Positions 23,844 to 35,770 are shown, counted from the stretch's first letter. The stretch is DNA of 64,000 nucleotides from Phlebotomus papatasi (GCF_024763615.1 NC_077222.1:66340001-66404000), one strand, 5' to 3'. The notes: generated by a model not told the origin, from the letters alone. A program made the numbers and translations.

Positions 23844-24064
23844 TAGGGGAAAGTACTCTCCCTTCGAACGTTCATGCCTTCGAATAAAATAAATTTTCTT
23901 TTATTTTCCTAAAAAACTTACACATAATTATTTTGTAATTTATCAATAATTGATGATAATCTAACTAATTATTTAATAGAAATGTGTAAGTCTCTTAGTA
24001 AAAGCAAAAGAAAATTCACATTATTCGAAGGCATGAACGTTCGAAGGGAGACTACTTACCCCTA
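23844..24064. mobile_element. MITE with long inverted repeats, copy 1
   Basis: TAGGGGAAAGTACTCTCCC and TTCGAACGTTCATGCCTTCG on the left are mirrored by CGAAGGCATGAACGTTCGAA and CTACTTACCCCTA on the right, with arms of about 90 bp. TA duplication. A second copy lies at 39737-39955. Confidence 0.88.
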
Positions 24065-26904
24065 CTCAATCAGGAAAAAAAAGAATAAGTAATTGTATTG
24101 TTACAAATATAATATTTCAAATCCTTTAATTTTGTACACCTGATATCCTCAATAGAATCTAAATATTTATTGTTTCATTTAGTTTAGGAGACTGCATAAC
24201 AGACTTTAGCATTTAAAAACATGAATTTAAATGCTTGTTTTTTCTTGACTTTGAAACATTTTCTCCTCCACCCTTTTCAAAACTATCATTTTCAATTTAT
24301 TAACCATCCAAAGTGGCTGAAAAAGAGCAGAGGGTGGATGTGACTAAAAAATGAAACATGCAGCATCCTCAAGTACTCTATCGCCCTCGTTCACTAATCC
24401 ACTTGAAACACGTGAAACGGATGTTGGAATCATCTTGTTCATAAATCCACCAGGCCTCACGATAAAATATCGATGATGAGTCTCATGTGAATCTCATCAA
24501 CAATTTGAAGGACAAATTTAATCAAATCCGACGATCTTAGCACGAGATTTTGGGAAGAAGAAAAAGAGTTTCTGCTCTCGACAACAATTCGATTCATTTG
24601 GTTGGCAAATATATTGTGGCTATTTCTGTCATCCAGACACTGAGGAAAAAAAACTCGTGACTCAGTGAGAAATTCTCCATGGACTCTCAAACTCAAATAA
24701 AGAAAAAAAGATACACGGCATTAGATTTATTAATCCTCCTTTTCGTCACTTTTAATGGCCTGAGAAGGCAGTATAATTTCAGAGAAGCTATGAAGTCTCC
24801 TCAATCAAATTCTGTATCACTATAGCTGAATGATGATAAATTACGCGAATTTTAACTCATACGTTCTATTGTATCTGAAAAATTACAATAACATGTAATT
24901 TGTTAACAAACTTTGGTTAAAACACAAAAATGAAAGTTATGAGATCACTTATGATGAATTTTATTAAATAAATTATAGTTTGCAGAACATGGAAGATACT
25001 TCAAAATTACAGTAGTGGCGCTGGAATCGCAGAAACATTGTGAAAATTACCTTAAACTTTATTATCAACATTATTAGTTTCTTTTAGATATTTATCTTTA
25101 GTTATTTATTTTGTATCTCTTTTATTTTAATCAAGTATATTTATTCATGTATAAATACGCTTTTGCTGTAACAAATCATCACAGCTAAGTAACATTAAAA
25201 TGAATGAAATAGGAAAGAGTTATGATCTCAAGAACCTTCAATGATCGTAATTCTTCACTTCTTTGCCAACAATTCACTTTTATTGACGTCTGAGAGCTTT
25301 CATCAAATGCAAATTGAAACTCCAAAATGCTCGTTTATGGCTAATTGTCTCAAAAGTCTGCAAAGAGAGATCTTAAGTGACTTTTTTTAAGTAGTTGGCG
25401 AGACTATGATCATGCTCAGAAATCCTCGGGGCTCCCATTTAGTCCATTTTTATGCGTCTTAGACTTTTGTGCCCAGCACTTTTGTCAGAGGTTTCATAAA
25501 AATTAGGAGATGAAGAGCAAAAAAAAAAACGGCTGATTATTGAGTTCTGCCCTTCTCTCCTTCTGCCACCAACAACTCCCTGGAGTTTCTCAGGCAAAAA
25601 GGACCCTGTGGGAATTCTTGTCTGTTCGATACTCCGGAGGATGGCTTTGCCTGAAGGACACGAATGTGTTTTTAGAGCATGAGAATCTCTAGCAGATGTT
25701 TCTTCCAATTTCCAGCGTCCGACCGATTTTTCTGTTCTTCCCAAAAAAACATTTTCTCTTTGTAGGTGTATATTTCTAAAGCAACTACCAAGAGCTGCAC
25801 ATACTTTTTTAAGCAATCTGCCATCGTAAAGTTTTTTTTCTTTTTCTATTTTTTACCTTTTTGGGATGACAGAGGCATCTTCTTATAGTTAAGAAGTTTT
25901 TTCAATCGAATATGATTTTGGATTTCTTAATAAAAAAAATCTCTCAGAAAAGATGTTTCTGAGCTTCGAATTCTTTATTTGAAATAAAATTATCTCGTTT
26001 AGTTAGTGTGTAAGAGAAAAGAAAACTTCTAATTAAACTTACTTCGTTATAATTCGACACTTGTCAACCCATAAAAATTTTAATCTACAAACTATTGAAA
26101 AAAAGATGGTAAAGCGCATTAACTTGCTGAGTGCTCGAACTCACGAGATAGTGCTATCCCTGTATTATATTTTTAGATGGTCTTCGGATACATCCCGCTT
26201 TATCACCAATTAAATTGATTCATAAATTCAAAAAAAAAAACATTACGAAATAAGAAAAGTAGATTTTAAACTATTTTAGCAAGAGCAAGAAGCATACGAA
26301 AAAATAAAAACTAATAACTCAGTAAATTGCATGAATACAAGAATCAAATGATTCAAAAAGAATTGGAACTATTGGAGTAATACTGTTATCAGGAAAATCA
26401 GTAAAGGGATAAAAAAATAAGGTAAGGGCAGTAGGGATCTAAGGATCTCTCTAGTTAAGAAAACTACTCCATATCTTGCTTAAAATACAGATTATAAACC
26501 AATTTTTCGTATTTTTGTTTATTCCAATTGAAACTTTAGTGTTCCATTTATTTATAAACATTTTATTTCTCTTTGATTAGAGAAATTAATAAAAAGAACA
26601 TGTATAATTGCAACGATTGCAACCATTTACCGTGAATATACCATCGTCCATATAAAATATGCGAAGTATCGTCCGATAATGAATATGGTAGTTCAATAAA
26701 TGACATGAATAGTTATAATTTTTGTAAAATGTCGACAAGATAATTTATTCTGATTGAATATGAACATATGCAATATTTTGCTCAAGATAATTGGTAATAT
26801 GGAATGATTAAGAACAATCATTTCATCACTGGCGGACACTCTGTTTCACAAACAAGACGATCCGAGCTGCACCATCTATGTAATACGCTACTGGAGCAAT
26901 TGAT
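24065..26904. other. Intergenic sequence, nothing recognised
   Basis: No exon, RNA gene or element end is supported. The frame near 25440-25816 (minus) has no known domain. Confidence 0.45.
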
Positions 26905-27168
26905 TAGAGGGATATTTTCGGTGATTGCCAGTGAAAAGGTAGGGTAGCCACTCTTAAGATAAAAACACTTTTTTGGTCTCGCCCAGAGCTTTCGATCCTG
27001 ATGGATATCTTCTTCAGTGGCTAGAAATAATTTACTTTAATGCCCTTCTAGCCACTGAAGAAGACCCCCATCTGGATCAAAACCTCTGGGCAAAACTATA
27101 AAAGTGTTTTCATCTTATGGTGACTACCTTTTCACTGGCAATCACCAGAGATATCCCTGTAAAAACAT
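26905..27168. mobile_element. MITE with TTAGAGGGATATTTTCGG end, copy B
   Basis: Matches 9774-10063: GGTGATTGCCAGTGAAAAGG at the left and CACTGGCAATCACCAGAGAT at the right are mutual inverses. The centre contains a further hairpin (TGGCTAGAA with TTCTAGCCACTGAAGAAGA). The core reads much like the other copy (GAAGAAGA, CTCTGGG), so the family is well supported. Confidence 0.8.
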
Positions 27169-27212
27169 CGAAATATGCTTCTCTTATTACTATTAGGAAC
27201 TTCTCTTATTAT

Positions 27213-27355
27213 GCCCAACGCACAATAATCTTTGTTTTGTAAACTTGTTTTTGACATTTAAAGGAAAGTGAATGAAAAAGAATCTAATCATCTCGCTCTC
27301 TCTCACAGTAAATTTTGAAAACACATTTACAAACAAAAGTTATCGTGCGTTGGGA
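27213..27355. mobile_element. Short MITE with CCCAACGCAC ends and 5-bp repeat
   Basis: GCCCAACGCACAATAAT at the left and TTATCGTGCGTTGGGA at the right pair over about 35 bp (inner TTTGTTTTGTAAAC against TTTACAAACAAA). ATTAT stands just outside each end (27208-27212, 27356-27360). The superfamily is unclear. Confidence 0.75.
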
Positions 27356-27601
27356 ATTATTCATCAGTAGGAAATATAATTGAATTAAATAAAAAACCAA
27401 ATACAATCAGATCTTCAGGTGTTCCAGAATATTTTTCTCATTTTTTTAAGAAATTATATTTATAAATACTTCTCTCTCTGTGAACTTCGAGCAGTAAGAG
27501 AAGCTGTGATTGAGGAACATGGCCGATCAGTATTCAAAATAAATCCTTCAGATACCCAACCTAAAGCACAAATACAGAGATAACATTTAAAATTTTATTT
27601 A

Positions 27602-28871
27602 TAGGGTCATTTGCCTAAAGCGAGACAATTTGGAAAGTTGGACAAAGCAGTGTGGAATGTGAGACACCTCCTTAAAAACTTTATAATAAATCAATTAAAT
27701 ATTTTAATTTTCGATAAAAAGATTTTTAAACCTAATTTTATGATTATTTTAAAAGTTAAAAATACAAAAATCGTCATTAAACAATCAAAGGGTGATTTGC
27801 AGGAAGAATTTAAAAAATGTATTGCATGCGTGATATTCATAATCTTGACACGGTAGTTGTCATTGTCTCTGTTTCTTATGGAAGTAGCTAGGAAAATATC
27901 AATGTTTTTTTTTTGATTTTTCGGCATAATTTGCGAAATATGGTTAAGTCCGCAGTGAAAATCGAAGCACATACATCCATTTAAAAGGTGAATAAAAATT
28001 ATTTGTGAAATATTACATTTAAAAAGGATAGAAAAGTGATTTAATTTCGCATTGCTTTCAAAACAAGTTTTTTTGAATCTTGGACAAGTTGATTTTGTGA
28101 ATGAATTTGGTGGTTTTGTGCAGTGAAATCATGTTCACAAGGAAGGCAAAGATCCTTAAGTACCCGGATAAATAGTTGCAAAAGCAGTTAGCAGCTGATA
28201 AGGAGAAAATCTTCTGAAAAAGGCTGCAAAGATTTCCAGATTCTGAAGACCACTTTTTCTGACAGAATGGATAGTAAATATTGCAAAAACTCCTGGAAAG
28301 AGACAAATAAGAGCCTCTGCAGAACTCCCAAAGCAAGTGGAAAAGGATTTGGGCGAATGGGGAATTGAAATGTGCTAAAAATTGCATCCGCTTTAAAACT
28401 ATAACTGCTGGACAGCGCGAGGCGTCTGTGAAATTTACAGAACTTCTTTTTGGTTGGACGTCCAGGAAGTTCTTGGTAATTAGCGTTCCTCAACTGTTAC
28501 CCGGACATAAAGGAGGGATTAGCATAACCATCAAATGTGCAAGTATACACAGAAAATCCTCAATATTTGATTTTCTACATATTTCGTATGATATTTTCTC
28601 ATTAATATCACTATGTCCAACTTTCCAAAAGTTTTTGTCCAACTTTCCAAAATTTTGTCCATCTTTTCAAAATGTGTTATTTTTTAATTTCCGTGAATTT
28701 TCCGATTATTTGGTTGCAATATTTAATAACAACTGTTAAGATTCTGTTAAAATATTTGTCAAAGAATCCCATGATACAAAAAAAATGGTAAAAAATAATT
28801 ATTTATTCAGTAAAAAATGCATTTGAAACTGAATTTTTTCTTAAGTGTCTCGCTTTCTACCATTTACCCTA
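27602..28871. mobile_element. TA-flanked 1.27-kb DNA element
   Basis: TAGGGTCATTTGCCTAAAGC (then GAGACA) at the left pairs with TGTCTCGCTTTCTACCATTT (then ACCCTA) at the right; TA at both ends. The interior between 28080 and 28500 reads like degraded coding sequence with several stops in one frame, perhaps a dead transposase, but I cannot assign a family. Confidence 0.65.
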
Positions 28872-29012
28872 ATATTTTTGTTTTTGATCAAAATTTTGCT
28901 ATTTTGATAATCTTATTTATTGATATTTATTGATCAACTTACTTTTACTGAGTATTTTACTGCTAAAATTATAATTTTTCTATAACCAAATTTTCAATTG
29001 AAAATTGTTTTA

Positions 29013-29690
29013 TTGTTTGTAAATGTTTGTGAATCCCACTAGGGATTTACGAATTGCTCGGGATTCGTATAACGCACTAAAAACTTCGTAAGAGTTTGTG
29101 CATTGTTAGAAACATGATATTTTGACGAGCACTTTTCATGTTTTTACAAATAGTTCATACTTTTTTGCTATTCTACCAAAACTTTACAAACAAATGACGA
29201 AATCTTACGCATATTTCTCCGTGTGTACGATTATTTACAGACAAATGTTTGTAAAAGAACAGAATATACTCGTCAAAAGATAATATTACAAACAATTTAG
29301 AAAATAATAATTTATTGTTAATAATTAGATTTTATTTAATAATTCAGAGTTAGAGGTCATTATCGTGTTTTACTGTCCCTGTTACGAACAATATTTGTCA
29401 AAAAAGTAGAAGGAAGTGGAGCACCTTTGAAAGTTTTAGTTTTTAGTTTTTAGATTTTAGCTTTTAGCTGCACAAAAGAAACTCAGAAGCTAAATTACAA
29501 TATGATATGGTTCAGTTCCACTTAAAACTTGGACAAAAATCCTAATTTCAATGGTGCTCTACTATCAAAGTGGCCCACTTCGCCTTACAAATTTTTACGA
29601 ACTTTAGTGTGATATACGATTTACGAGCATTTCGGAAGTCCCGATCCCGAGTGAGAATTTACAAACATTTACGAATAATTCTACGAAACA
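29013..29690. repeat. Decayed foldback repeat related to 58952-59470
   Basis: Words such as GTAAATGTTTGTGAATCCCA, GACGAGCA, ACAAATGTTTGTAAAAG and TTACAAACATTTACGAAT match the palindromic element at 59 kb in both orientations but with many substitutions and a longer AT-rich middle. Ends are not identifiable. Confidence 0.5.
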
Positions 29691-30041
29691 GTTGTTTTTC
29701 TTTGTACACAATTTTAGTCGGTATTTTAGTAAATTTAGTAAAAGAGATATCATATGTTTATTGTGCAAAACTTTGTAAAGGATTTTGTTTGAAAAAAAAA
29801 ATGAGAACTTAATAGCCATTTTGATATTTCAAGAATGATTTAGATAGCTTTGTGGTTTTTAGATTATGTTCTCTCTTGACCTAAGTAGAATATTCAATGG
29901 ACTAGCGTTGTCATAGATCTTGGATTTTCTCAACAAAACCCTTGTTCTTATGGGAAGTTCCAATTCATACTAAGAACGGTCATACCAACATTTTTCAAGA
30001 ATTTTGTTTTAATGTAATAGCTCCGTAACTCACAGCAACTG

Positions 30042-30261
30042 TAGGGGGAGGTGGGGCTACTTTGAGCTGTGGGGCTACATTGTTATACGATTTTTTCGCA
30101 TATTTATAATGAAAACTGGGTTTTAACATGATGTAATTTGGATGGACAAAACAATTATGGATTTAAATAAAATAATCGTAAGAACCAGCTTATTTAGAAA
30201 TAGGCGAAAAAGGCGTATAACAATCCAACCCCACATCTCAAAGTAGCCTCACCTCCCCCTA
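30042..30261. mobile_element. MITE sharing its ends with the ITmD37E element
   Basis: TAGGGGGAGGTGGGGCTACT at the left and AAAGTAGCCTCACCTCCCCC at the right pair over about 48 bp (inner TTGTTATACG and CGTATAACAA). The same terminal sequence opens the ITmD37E transposon at 49391, and the next 80 bp (GGTTTTAACATGATGTAATT) also align with it, so this is a deletion derivative mobilised by that transposase. Confidence 0.85.
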
Positions 30262-30678
30262 AGCTTTACCAAAATTTAGTTAATTTATTATCAAACCTTC
30301 ACTAATAGAAATGAAAAGAAAAATTATAAAATTCTGGAAGATTTCATCGCAAATCGTTCTTATTTGTTGTTGTAACTAACACTATCGTGTTATAAATTAT
30401 ATTCATGAAAGATATAACCCATTGTTCCCTAGAGACAGACACTCAATGGGGAAGAGCGACAAAAAATCAGTAATTATTTATCAAGTCAATTTGTATCAAT
30501 TCACAAGATTTGTCGCCTCAGTTTGTGCTATATATTCTCCAAATGCAACACGTTTTACCATCATTCCGACTTGTGCGATTGTCGAGAGTGTTTCAGTTTT
30601 AATTTTTCCCGAGAGATTTTCGTCGCAACTGGCGTCTTTTAGCTGCTGATGGAGTTCTTGCGGTTCTTACGTAATTGT

Positions 30679-31006
30679 GATCGCGAAAGGCTTTTCCTGA
30701 GGACAGATACTTTTGTGCAAGATCGAGCAAATATTTCATGATCATTGAGCCCTAGAGTGAACTTCAGGAGATCCCTTATACTTAGATGCTGAGCCACAGT
30801 ATTTGATGGGAATCTAAATGCAATTCCAACAAGGTCGTAAAAGCTGAGGTAAAAAAAAACGAAGAAAAATTAACCAAGTGATCTACAAACGTCGCATTTG
30901 CATTTCAACACCTTTTGCACCTGACCGATCATAAATCATTCGGCGATAGGTGATTCGAAAGTGTTTTTCGTGTCGCTTGAATTGTGTGCAACAGAGGGAC
31001 GCGATC
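30679..31006. promoter_or_regulatory. GATC-word cluster upstream of the UNC93-like gene
   Basis: Seven GATC words (30679, 30721, 30740, 30770, 30880, 30927, 31003) lie in 328 bp just before the start codon at 31026. It is placed where a promoter or leader would be. No TATA box was identified. Regulatory role is inferred from density and position. Confidence 0.3.
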
Positions 31007-31025
31007 AGAGAGCTGCGGGAACAAA

Positions 31026-31919
31026 ATGACGAGTGCCGGAAATGTGGTTGAAAATCCCCTTTTGGATCATTCCGTTGGGAATGATGTGGGAAAGTGGCGA
31101 ATTCTCAAGAATATTGCCATCATTTCCATTGCATTTCTGCTGCAATTTACAGCATTTCAGGGAACCGGAAGCCTTCAGTCCTCAGTTAATGCTGAAGATT
31201 GATTGGGCACAATGGCCCTTAGTTCAGTATTTGGGGCAATTATCGTTTCCTGTGCATTTATTCCAACCCTTGCAATAAGAAAACTAACCGCTAAATGGAC
31301 ACTCTGCCTCAGCATGTTCTGCTACGTTCCCTTCATCCTGGCTCAATTCTACCCGAGATTTTACACCCTAATCCCTGCTGGATGTCTTCTGGGCCTCGGA
31401 GCAGCTCCTCTGTGGGCTGCTCAATCCACCTATCTCACTCAAGTAGCCTACATTTATGCCAACATCACCCAACAGTCTATCGAAGCCATCATCGTACGCT
31501 TCTTCGGGATCTTCTACCTCTGCTGGCAATCAGCTGAACTCTGGGGCAATCTCATTTCTGGCCTGGTCCTTTCACCACCAGAAATCCTGCCCAACTCAAC
31601 CCTCGACTACTCCCTCTGTGGAGCCAATTTCTGTGCCTCAACATCCAAAGATATTGCCAATCTTCAGAGACCTCCAGATAAGGAAATCTTCACCATAATG
31701 GGAATCTACTTATCTTGCATCTTCCTGGCTATTGCCATCACCAGTTTATTCCTTGACCCCCTGACCATGTATGGGGAGCAAAAGGGCGAGGAAACAAACG
31801 TTGGACAGCTAGTTATGGCCACTTTCAGACAACTCAAAAAGTTCAATCAACTGCTTCTGGTTCCTCTAACAATGTTCATAGGGATGGAACAGGCTAACTT
31901 TGCTGCAGACCTAACTCAA
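31026..31919 (+). CDS. UNC93-like exon 1
   Basis: Contains the start codon, the premature TGA at 31200 and the UNC93 signature. It ends after CAA, and donor GTAAGG follows at 31920, so the intron is phase 0. Base composition is clearly more GC-rich than the flanking sequence, as expected of a conserved exon. Confidence 0.85.
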
Positions 31920-34894
31920 GTAAGGACTATTCAAAAGACTTATTTTTTAAAGATGAAATTAAAAAGGAAAATCTAATCGATCTATTATAATTAAATTTCA
32001 CGCAGACAAATTATTTTTATTAAAATTAGTATCGAACGAGAAAAATGGAAATATACTTTTAATTAACCTTTCCAGAAAACTAGAATAATTATATACTTAA
32101 CTAATTTAATGTTTAGAGAGACTAAAAAGAGACAGCCAAATTACGTCAGATGCAGTGTAAAGCTTAACTAGTCATATTCGTCATATTATGATATAAAAGC
32201 TTTTCGAAAAAACATATTTTTGATAAGTAAAATGAATAAAACAATTCGTAAAAAATACAAAAAATTATCAGGTAAAAAACTAGATGTTTGAGTAAATAAA
32301 CCTAACTTACGCAATAACTTTAATAAAAGTTGGTTCGCATTTTTTGATAAAGGCTTTTTATTTTAAAGTTAAAAATTTTATTAGGCCTCAAAAAAGTAAT
32401 GTGAAAATCGTGTTAAATTTTCGTATAAAATCTATAAACCAATTTAAGATTTGAACCAACTTGTCAATAAACAAAATTCTAAAATTTAAATGATTCATAA
32501 ACACAAATTACACATTTGGGTGGTTATTTAGCGACAATTAATGTAAATCCTATCAATTTTTATGGTTTAAGTGTGATAACACCAAAGCTTTGTTTATCTC
32601 AAAAATATGATCCCAATCTTTATTTCTTGCATGTCGAGAATAAATTAAACACTTAAAGTCCTTACTAGGGGAAACCTTTGCAGCTTCGTACAGTTGGAGT
32701 TTCATAAAAGACGGTATTCCCATTTAACTGTATGAATCTAACGGAGTTATCACACTAGAAAATTTCACATTAAAGTTAAAGTGAAAAGTTGCTCATTAAA
32801 ACTTGTAGAATCACTCGAAATCGCTGATTTAGTCAAGACACATTGTTAGAATTGCTCAATGTTACGATGACATGCGGGCTGTCAAATGAATGATTTTGTT
32901 TTTGAATCATTTCAGTCGTTATCCCGACTTATGTGTGAGTTCTGGCGATTGGTGACTCAATTTGTCGCAAACGGACTAAAAGCCATCAGATCGGTTGCCT
33001 CTATTTTTGCATTGCCGGCGTTTTGTAGTCCCAAATGACGGATTCCTGATTCACAGCCTCAATTAATTCGGCAACCATCTCATTTGACCACGAAATCCTA
33101 AAAGTTTATCAAGGAATATATATGTAGATCGAACACATTTTTGTTTAGCTTTTATTTTTACTTATCCCCTGACCGATCTTTTTTAATGTCTTTTGTCCTT
33201 TCTCTATCTCGTGCGCGATAAATAATAGATATTGGAACTACTTTTTTATAACAATTTAATTACAAATCGCTCCTTGGAAATTGCAAGGGGACAACTCAAT
33301 CTGAGCCATTTTTCAGGAGACAGCATGAAAGATTCAACTTTGTATAAATAATTATCTCAATTAAGTATGTTAATAAAAAACAATTTAATTCTTTTCTATT
33401 TGTATGAGCATTATTATTAACATCGAAACATATACATATTTTTACCTTTCAAAATATGTTTTTTTAATGAGTTAGCTCCTTGTCGTTCTAAATGATGGGC
33501 AAATTTTCATGAAATTATAATGACACGGGATCAACTTGCTTGAGTTTGTTTCACAAAAATTTGAACGATAAATCTATTTTGTGCCCCTTGACTTCAAACA
33601 AAACCGCGCAAGCGATCATAAAGAGTAAAATTTTGAAAACTTTTCTAATAACGAAATTTATTGACTCATATCATCTGAAATTTTATTAAATTCTCTGTCT
33701 AAGTGCATTAAAACCTCAAAATCGCCAAAAAGTGAGTTATCCCCTTGTAATTTCCAAGGAGCGAAATAAACTGGTGGGAAAATTGTGGCGCAGAAACTAC
33801 CCGAATGACTGCAATAAAGTGTTACCCGATGAATATTTAATGAGCAAATTTTGCTCATTATTTTGTTCATTAATTATCAATCGTATTTATGCTATTTTAA
33901 TATATTTAAACCAATTTTTGTGACTCGAGTCCACTTTTTTATCACTGAATGAATCAATTTCTAAAAGCTCTAGACAAAAATTGCACATTAGGACACATAT
34001 CAGTAACAATTAATGTGAATCACATTAAAATTTTAATGTGAAATTATCTAGTGTGATACCACGGTAACACATGGCCATATTCTAGTTCAATCTTTCAAAT
34101 TTCCTGAAAAGAATTGGTAAGCCTACAGGTTCAAGAAATAAAAATAAAAAATGGTCTTAAAACTATTATTTTAATGTGTAATGATTTATGTATTTTTTCA
34201 TATTTCAAGCAACATTTCGAAAAAAAAACTTCTGCACCTTTGTAAAATATTAAACATAATTAATAAACCCTTTAAGAATATTTTCTCAGTACTTAACAAA
34301 AAAATTCTTTACGGTAGGCATTCATCTCCTGTACTCTCGGAATCAACGAAATTGGTTTTACTTTGGTATTCTTCGGAGTTTGTAATGCAATCTCATCCCT
34401 GACTTTTGGTTTCCTCACCAAGAAATTTGGAAGAATTTGGATACTACTCCTAGGACTATGCTCTATTACTATTCTCTACCTTACCATGCTCTTCTGGGCA
34501 CCAATTCCTGATAAGAAATGGATGTTCTACCTAATTTGCTTTTTCTATGCCGTTGGGGATTCTATTCTTCAAATCCAAGTCAATGGTAGCTTTTGTTGCA
34601 TTTTAATATCCCTAATTTAAATTCTGAAATTACATTAAACTGCCTTTCTTTACAGGAATTTATGGAGCCATTTTTTCTGATAGCAAGGAACCAGCTTTTT
34701 CGAACTATCGCCTCTGGGAATCTATGGGATACTTTGTGACCTATTCCCTAAACACAACACTCTGCGCCAGAACTAAGCTTATTGGAGCCCTAAGTCTTCT
34801 TGCAGTGGGTGTTTGTGGCTGGCTAATTGTGGAATTTCGGGTGAAAAATGGCGAAATTAGCCATGAGACCCAGCGAGAAGAAGCAACTCCATAA
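31026..34894 (+). CDS. UNC93-like major-facilitator membrane protein, three exons, in-frame TGA
   Basis: A polytopic plasma- or endomembrane protein of the UNC-93 branch of the major facilitator superfamily; in C. elegans the family regulates a two-pore K+ channel, in mammals UNC93B1 traffics Toll-like receptors. The start ATG (31026) sits in a good insect context (ACAAAATG). Exons are 31026-31919, 34318-34585 and 34656-34894, giving 467 codons including stop, usual family length. The N-terminal half shows TM1 (about residues 24-44), the LQSS-NAED motif, and the signature GLGAAPLWAAQ at about 123-133, followed by several more hydrophobic spans; exon 2 adds FFGVCNAISSLTFG and exon 3 ends with a hydrophobic helix and a short polar tail. 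Codon 59 (31200-31202) is TGA where relatives have the Gly of DGLGT (GGA, one substitution). The rest of the frame is intact, so this may be a recent nonsense allele, an assembly error or rare readthrough. GATC clusters flank the gene. Family call sure; coding status uncertain. Confidence 0.88.
31920..34317 (+). other. UNC93-like intron 1 (2.4 kb)
   Basis: Bounded by GTAAGG and TACGGTAG, phase 0; splicing gives DLTQ-AFISCTLG, which is the expected family sequence. The intron hosts the foldback element at about 32756-34070. The pyrimidine tract before the acceptor is weak. Confidence 0.8.
32756..34070. mobile_element. Foldback-like element in UNC93-like intron 1
   Basis: ATCACACTAGAAAATTTCAC near 32760 pairs with GTGAAATTATCTAGTGTGAT near 34045. 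A second inner pair is CGCTCCTTGGAAATTGCAAG (about 33268) with CTTGTAATTTCCAAGGAGCG (about 33745). Part of the right side recurs at about 37640-37925. No coding potential; class unknown. Confidence 0.65.
34318..34585 (+). CDS. UNC93-like exon 2
   Basis: Follows acceptor GTAG and ends in phase 1 before donor GTAGCT at 34586. Encodes transmembrane segments of the C-terminal MFS half, including GFLTKKFGRIWILLLGL, a loop-plus-helix pattern typical of MFS proteins. Confidence 0.85.
34656..34894 (+). CDS. UNC93-like exon 3 (terminal)
   Basis: Preceded by a strong acceptor (TGCCTTTCTTTACAG) after a 70-bp intron. Encodes IYGAIFSD-EPAFSNYRLWES, typical of UNC93 proteins, a last hydrophobic helix and a charged tail; stop TAA at 34892-34894. 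Confidence 0.88.
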
Positions 34895-35080
34895 ATTCAT
34901 TTGATTTATCATCGCAACATTTGTAGTTCCTCAGCATAACCACACGCTCTTCTCCCCGTGCAATAATTTCCACTGTTTGTATTGTGATTAGGCAATTTGT
35001 TTATGAAATATCACTCCTAAACAACAGAAGCTGCCTCCCAAAAAAAAAACGACAACAAGCAAACCCCGGCAATTAGTCAA

Positions 35081-35255
35081 GATCATGCTGGCTGTAAATT
35101 GTGCAAGAGTGCCAGCCGGGTTCCCACCACTTGACAATGGATCGTGGTCACCGGGAGATGAGTGTGAGGAATGCAAGAGGATCACTTGCTGAGGCTTTTG
35201 ATGGAAAAAGTGATCGGAAATTGTACAATTTCACAGTCAAGATCGCACCTCGATC
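35081..35255. promoter_or_regulatory. GATC-word cluster downstream of the UNC93-like gene
   Basis: Six GATC words (35081, 35140, 35180, 35212, 35241, 35252) in 175 bp within the presumed 3' region. Composition is more GC-rich than the surroundings. No known factor assigned. Confidence 0.3.
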
Positions 35256-35546
35256 GCTGTCGCCTTTCCAGTATCAAATTCGTCACAGCCCGACTGACCA
35301 TGAGCACAGTCTACAAATTGTTGCCTTGACTAGCAGTTTGTCAGTGATTCGTTAGACAAAACTGCACATTTAGCTGTTTTTTGGGGAACTGTTTTAAAAA
35401 TCAATTAAAGTTCTTATTCTGAAAGAATGGTCACTATCAAGATTTTGTTATCAGAAGATAATAAGTTTTAAAATCAAAATATATATTAATACCATTTGTT
35501 GGTGTAATAATGAGGTTTCTTGTTGAATGCCTTTATTTTTAGTGCA

Positions 35547-35552
35547 AATAAA
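35547..35552 (+). terminator. Candidate polyadenylation signal for the UNC93-like gene
   Basis: First clear AATAAA downstream of the UNC93-like stop codon, about 650 bp away. Plausible but not proven; no transcript evidence. Confidence 0.3.
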
Positions 35553-35770
35553 ATATTCCAGGACTTGATTTTGGTTTTAGTATCGCAAATGTTAGATTTT
35601 AGGGTTATTATGTTGACAATTAAAGACGTTATATTTCAAATTTGAATTATTAATTCCCATTTGACCAGTTAAACGTCAATTAAAGCCTGAATTAACCTCC
35701 ATATTTCATACTGCACTCCCAAGAAGCTCCCATGGAAAATACTCCTTCTTAAATATGTATACGTGAAGTA

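Noticed and set aside
25439..25816. 125-codon minus-strand frame
   Set aside because: Composition biased, no known motif, no acceptor or donor bounding it.
26103..26200. Possible tRNA (clustered GCGC and TGCTCGAACTCACGAG words)
   Set aside because: No A-box/B-box spacing and no acceptor stem.
31200..31202. Selenocysteine or programmed readthrough as the explanation for the UNC93-like TGA
   Set aside because: The family has glycine, not cysteine, here; the downstream base is T and I see no SECIS-like element, so a mutation or error is simpler. Kept only as an open alternative.
35101..35355. 84-codon frame in the GATC cluster downstream of the UNC93-like gene
   Set aside because: Starts without a clear ATG context, no family match; the GATC density explains the composition better.
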